Shown here: positions 7,185-7,358 of the stretch, in pieces
Layout of the letters: every line of letters starts with the position of its first letter
Numbering within the stretch: position 1 is the first letter of the stretch
NCBI GenBank assembly: GCA_903911455.1
Contig: CAIWDQ010000445.1
Coordinates: 1 to 7,358, forward strand
Source: an uncultured bacterium
GTDB lineage: Bacteria; Bacteroidota; Bacteroidia; Bacteroidales; JACABE01
Reading direction: 5' to 3'
DNA: 7,358 nucleotides
Made by a program: the position numbers and the translations under genes
The notes under the pieces: model-generated
The model's input: only the letters and a program-made list of their open reading frames with translations
What the model was told of the DNA's origin: nothing
Database searches by the model: none

Positions 7185-7358
7185 ATGGACGAAAAAAATT
7201 ACAAAGTTGGAATAATTGGTTTGGGTCCGATAGGTCAGACTCTTGCTGTACATTTTAAAGAAGCTAATTGTTATGTTGCAATTACAGATAATCATAAAGA
7301 TAAGTTAAATCTAATTCGAAATTCAGGTATTGAATTAGTTGAAAAGATAGAAAAACAA
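7185..7358 (+). CDS. Partial NAD(P)-binding dehydrogenase, ketopantoate-reductase-like N-terminus
   Basis: Only the first 58 codons are present; the gene continues past the right edge. The N-terminus is a Rossmann beta-alpha-beta unit: VGIIGLGPIG (residues 8-17) is the dinucleotide loop, and Asp35 in AITDNHKD ends the second strand, where an acidic residue usually favours NAD over NADP. The LGPIGQTLAVHF context with a following NSGIEL resembles the ketopantoate reductase (ApbA/PanE) and related 6-phosphogluconate-dehydrogenase-like families. The zinc-type 6-hydroxycyclohexenecarbonyl-CoA dehydrogenase (Had) of benzoyl-CoA pathways would carry its Rossmann fold mid-protein, so it does not fit. 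The start is ATG after an A-rich leader, 36 bases from the synthetase stop, so it probably belongs to the same operon. Substrate and exact family remain open. Confidence 0.7.
   Translation, partial: MDEKNYKVGIIGLGPIGQTLAVHFKEANCYVAITDNHKDKLNLIRNSGIELVEKIEKQ

Noticed and set aside
1..7358. Search by eye for CRISPR arrays, tRNA or rRNA genes, insertion sequences and attachment sites
   Set aside because: No regularly spaced repeats, cloverleaf-like sequences, transposase motifs or terminal inverted repeats were seen.

Overview
The window reads as one co-directional plus-strand operon. It encodes a complete four-subunit, ATP-dependent (class I) benzoyl-CoA reductase, then an ADP-forming acyl-CoA synthetase, then the start of an NAD(P)-binding dehydrogenase that runs off the right edge. 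The subunit order is C-B-A-D, as in Thauera bcrCBAD and Rhodopseudomonas badDEFG. All family assignments come from motifs and recalled family knowledge; no database search was run.

Organism: the DNA is strongly AT-rich, the genes are tightly packed with short A/T-rich gaps, and the starts lack Shine-Dalgarno purine runs and instead follow A-rich leaders (taaaATG type). This is the style of Bacteroidota or a related anaerobic lineage. That placement is inference. The best-known class I reductases come from Proteobacteria, so such a host would be notable.

Layout: 1-269 is a non-coding leader with one hyphenated inverted repeat (99-114) and no convincing gene. Positions 270-1433 are BcrC-like, with a TTG start. 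A gap of 60 bases holding a strong hairpin (1447-1471) follows. Positions 1494-2774 are BcrB-like, 2796-4181 BcrA-like and 4201-5034 BcrD-like, with gaps of only about 20 bases. Positions 5067-7148 encode a full-length fused alpha-beta ADP-forming acyl-CoA synthetase. The first 58 codons of a Rossmann-fold dehydrogenase begin at 7185.

How the genes work together: the A and D subunits form an ATP-hydrolysing electron activator around a bridging [4Fe-4S] cluster. It drives low-potential electrons into the B/C module, which dearomatizes benzoyl-CoA (or a close analogue) to a cyclic dienoyl-CoA. The synthetase could make the aryl-CoA substrate from a free acid at the cost of one ATP to ADP, or recover ATP from an acyl-CoA product. 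The last gene could be an oxidoreductase for a later step. Ferredoxin and the usual ring-product enzymes (dienoyl-CoA hydratase, hydroxyacyl-CoA dehydrogenase, ring hydrolase) are not in the window and may lie downstream or elsewhere.
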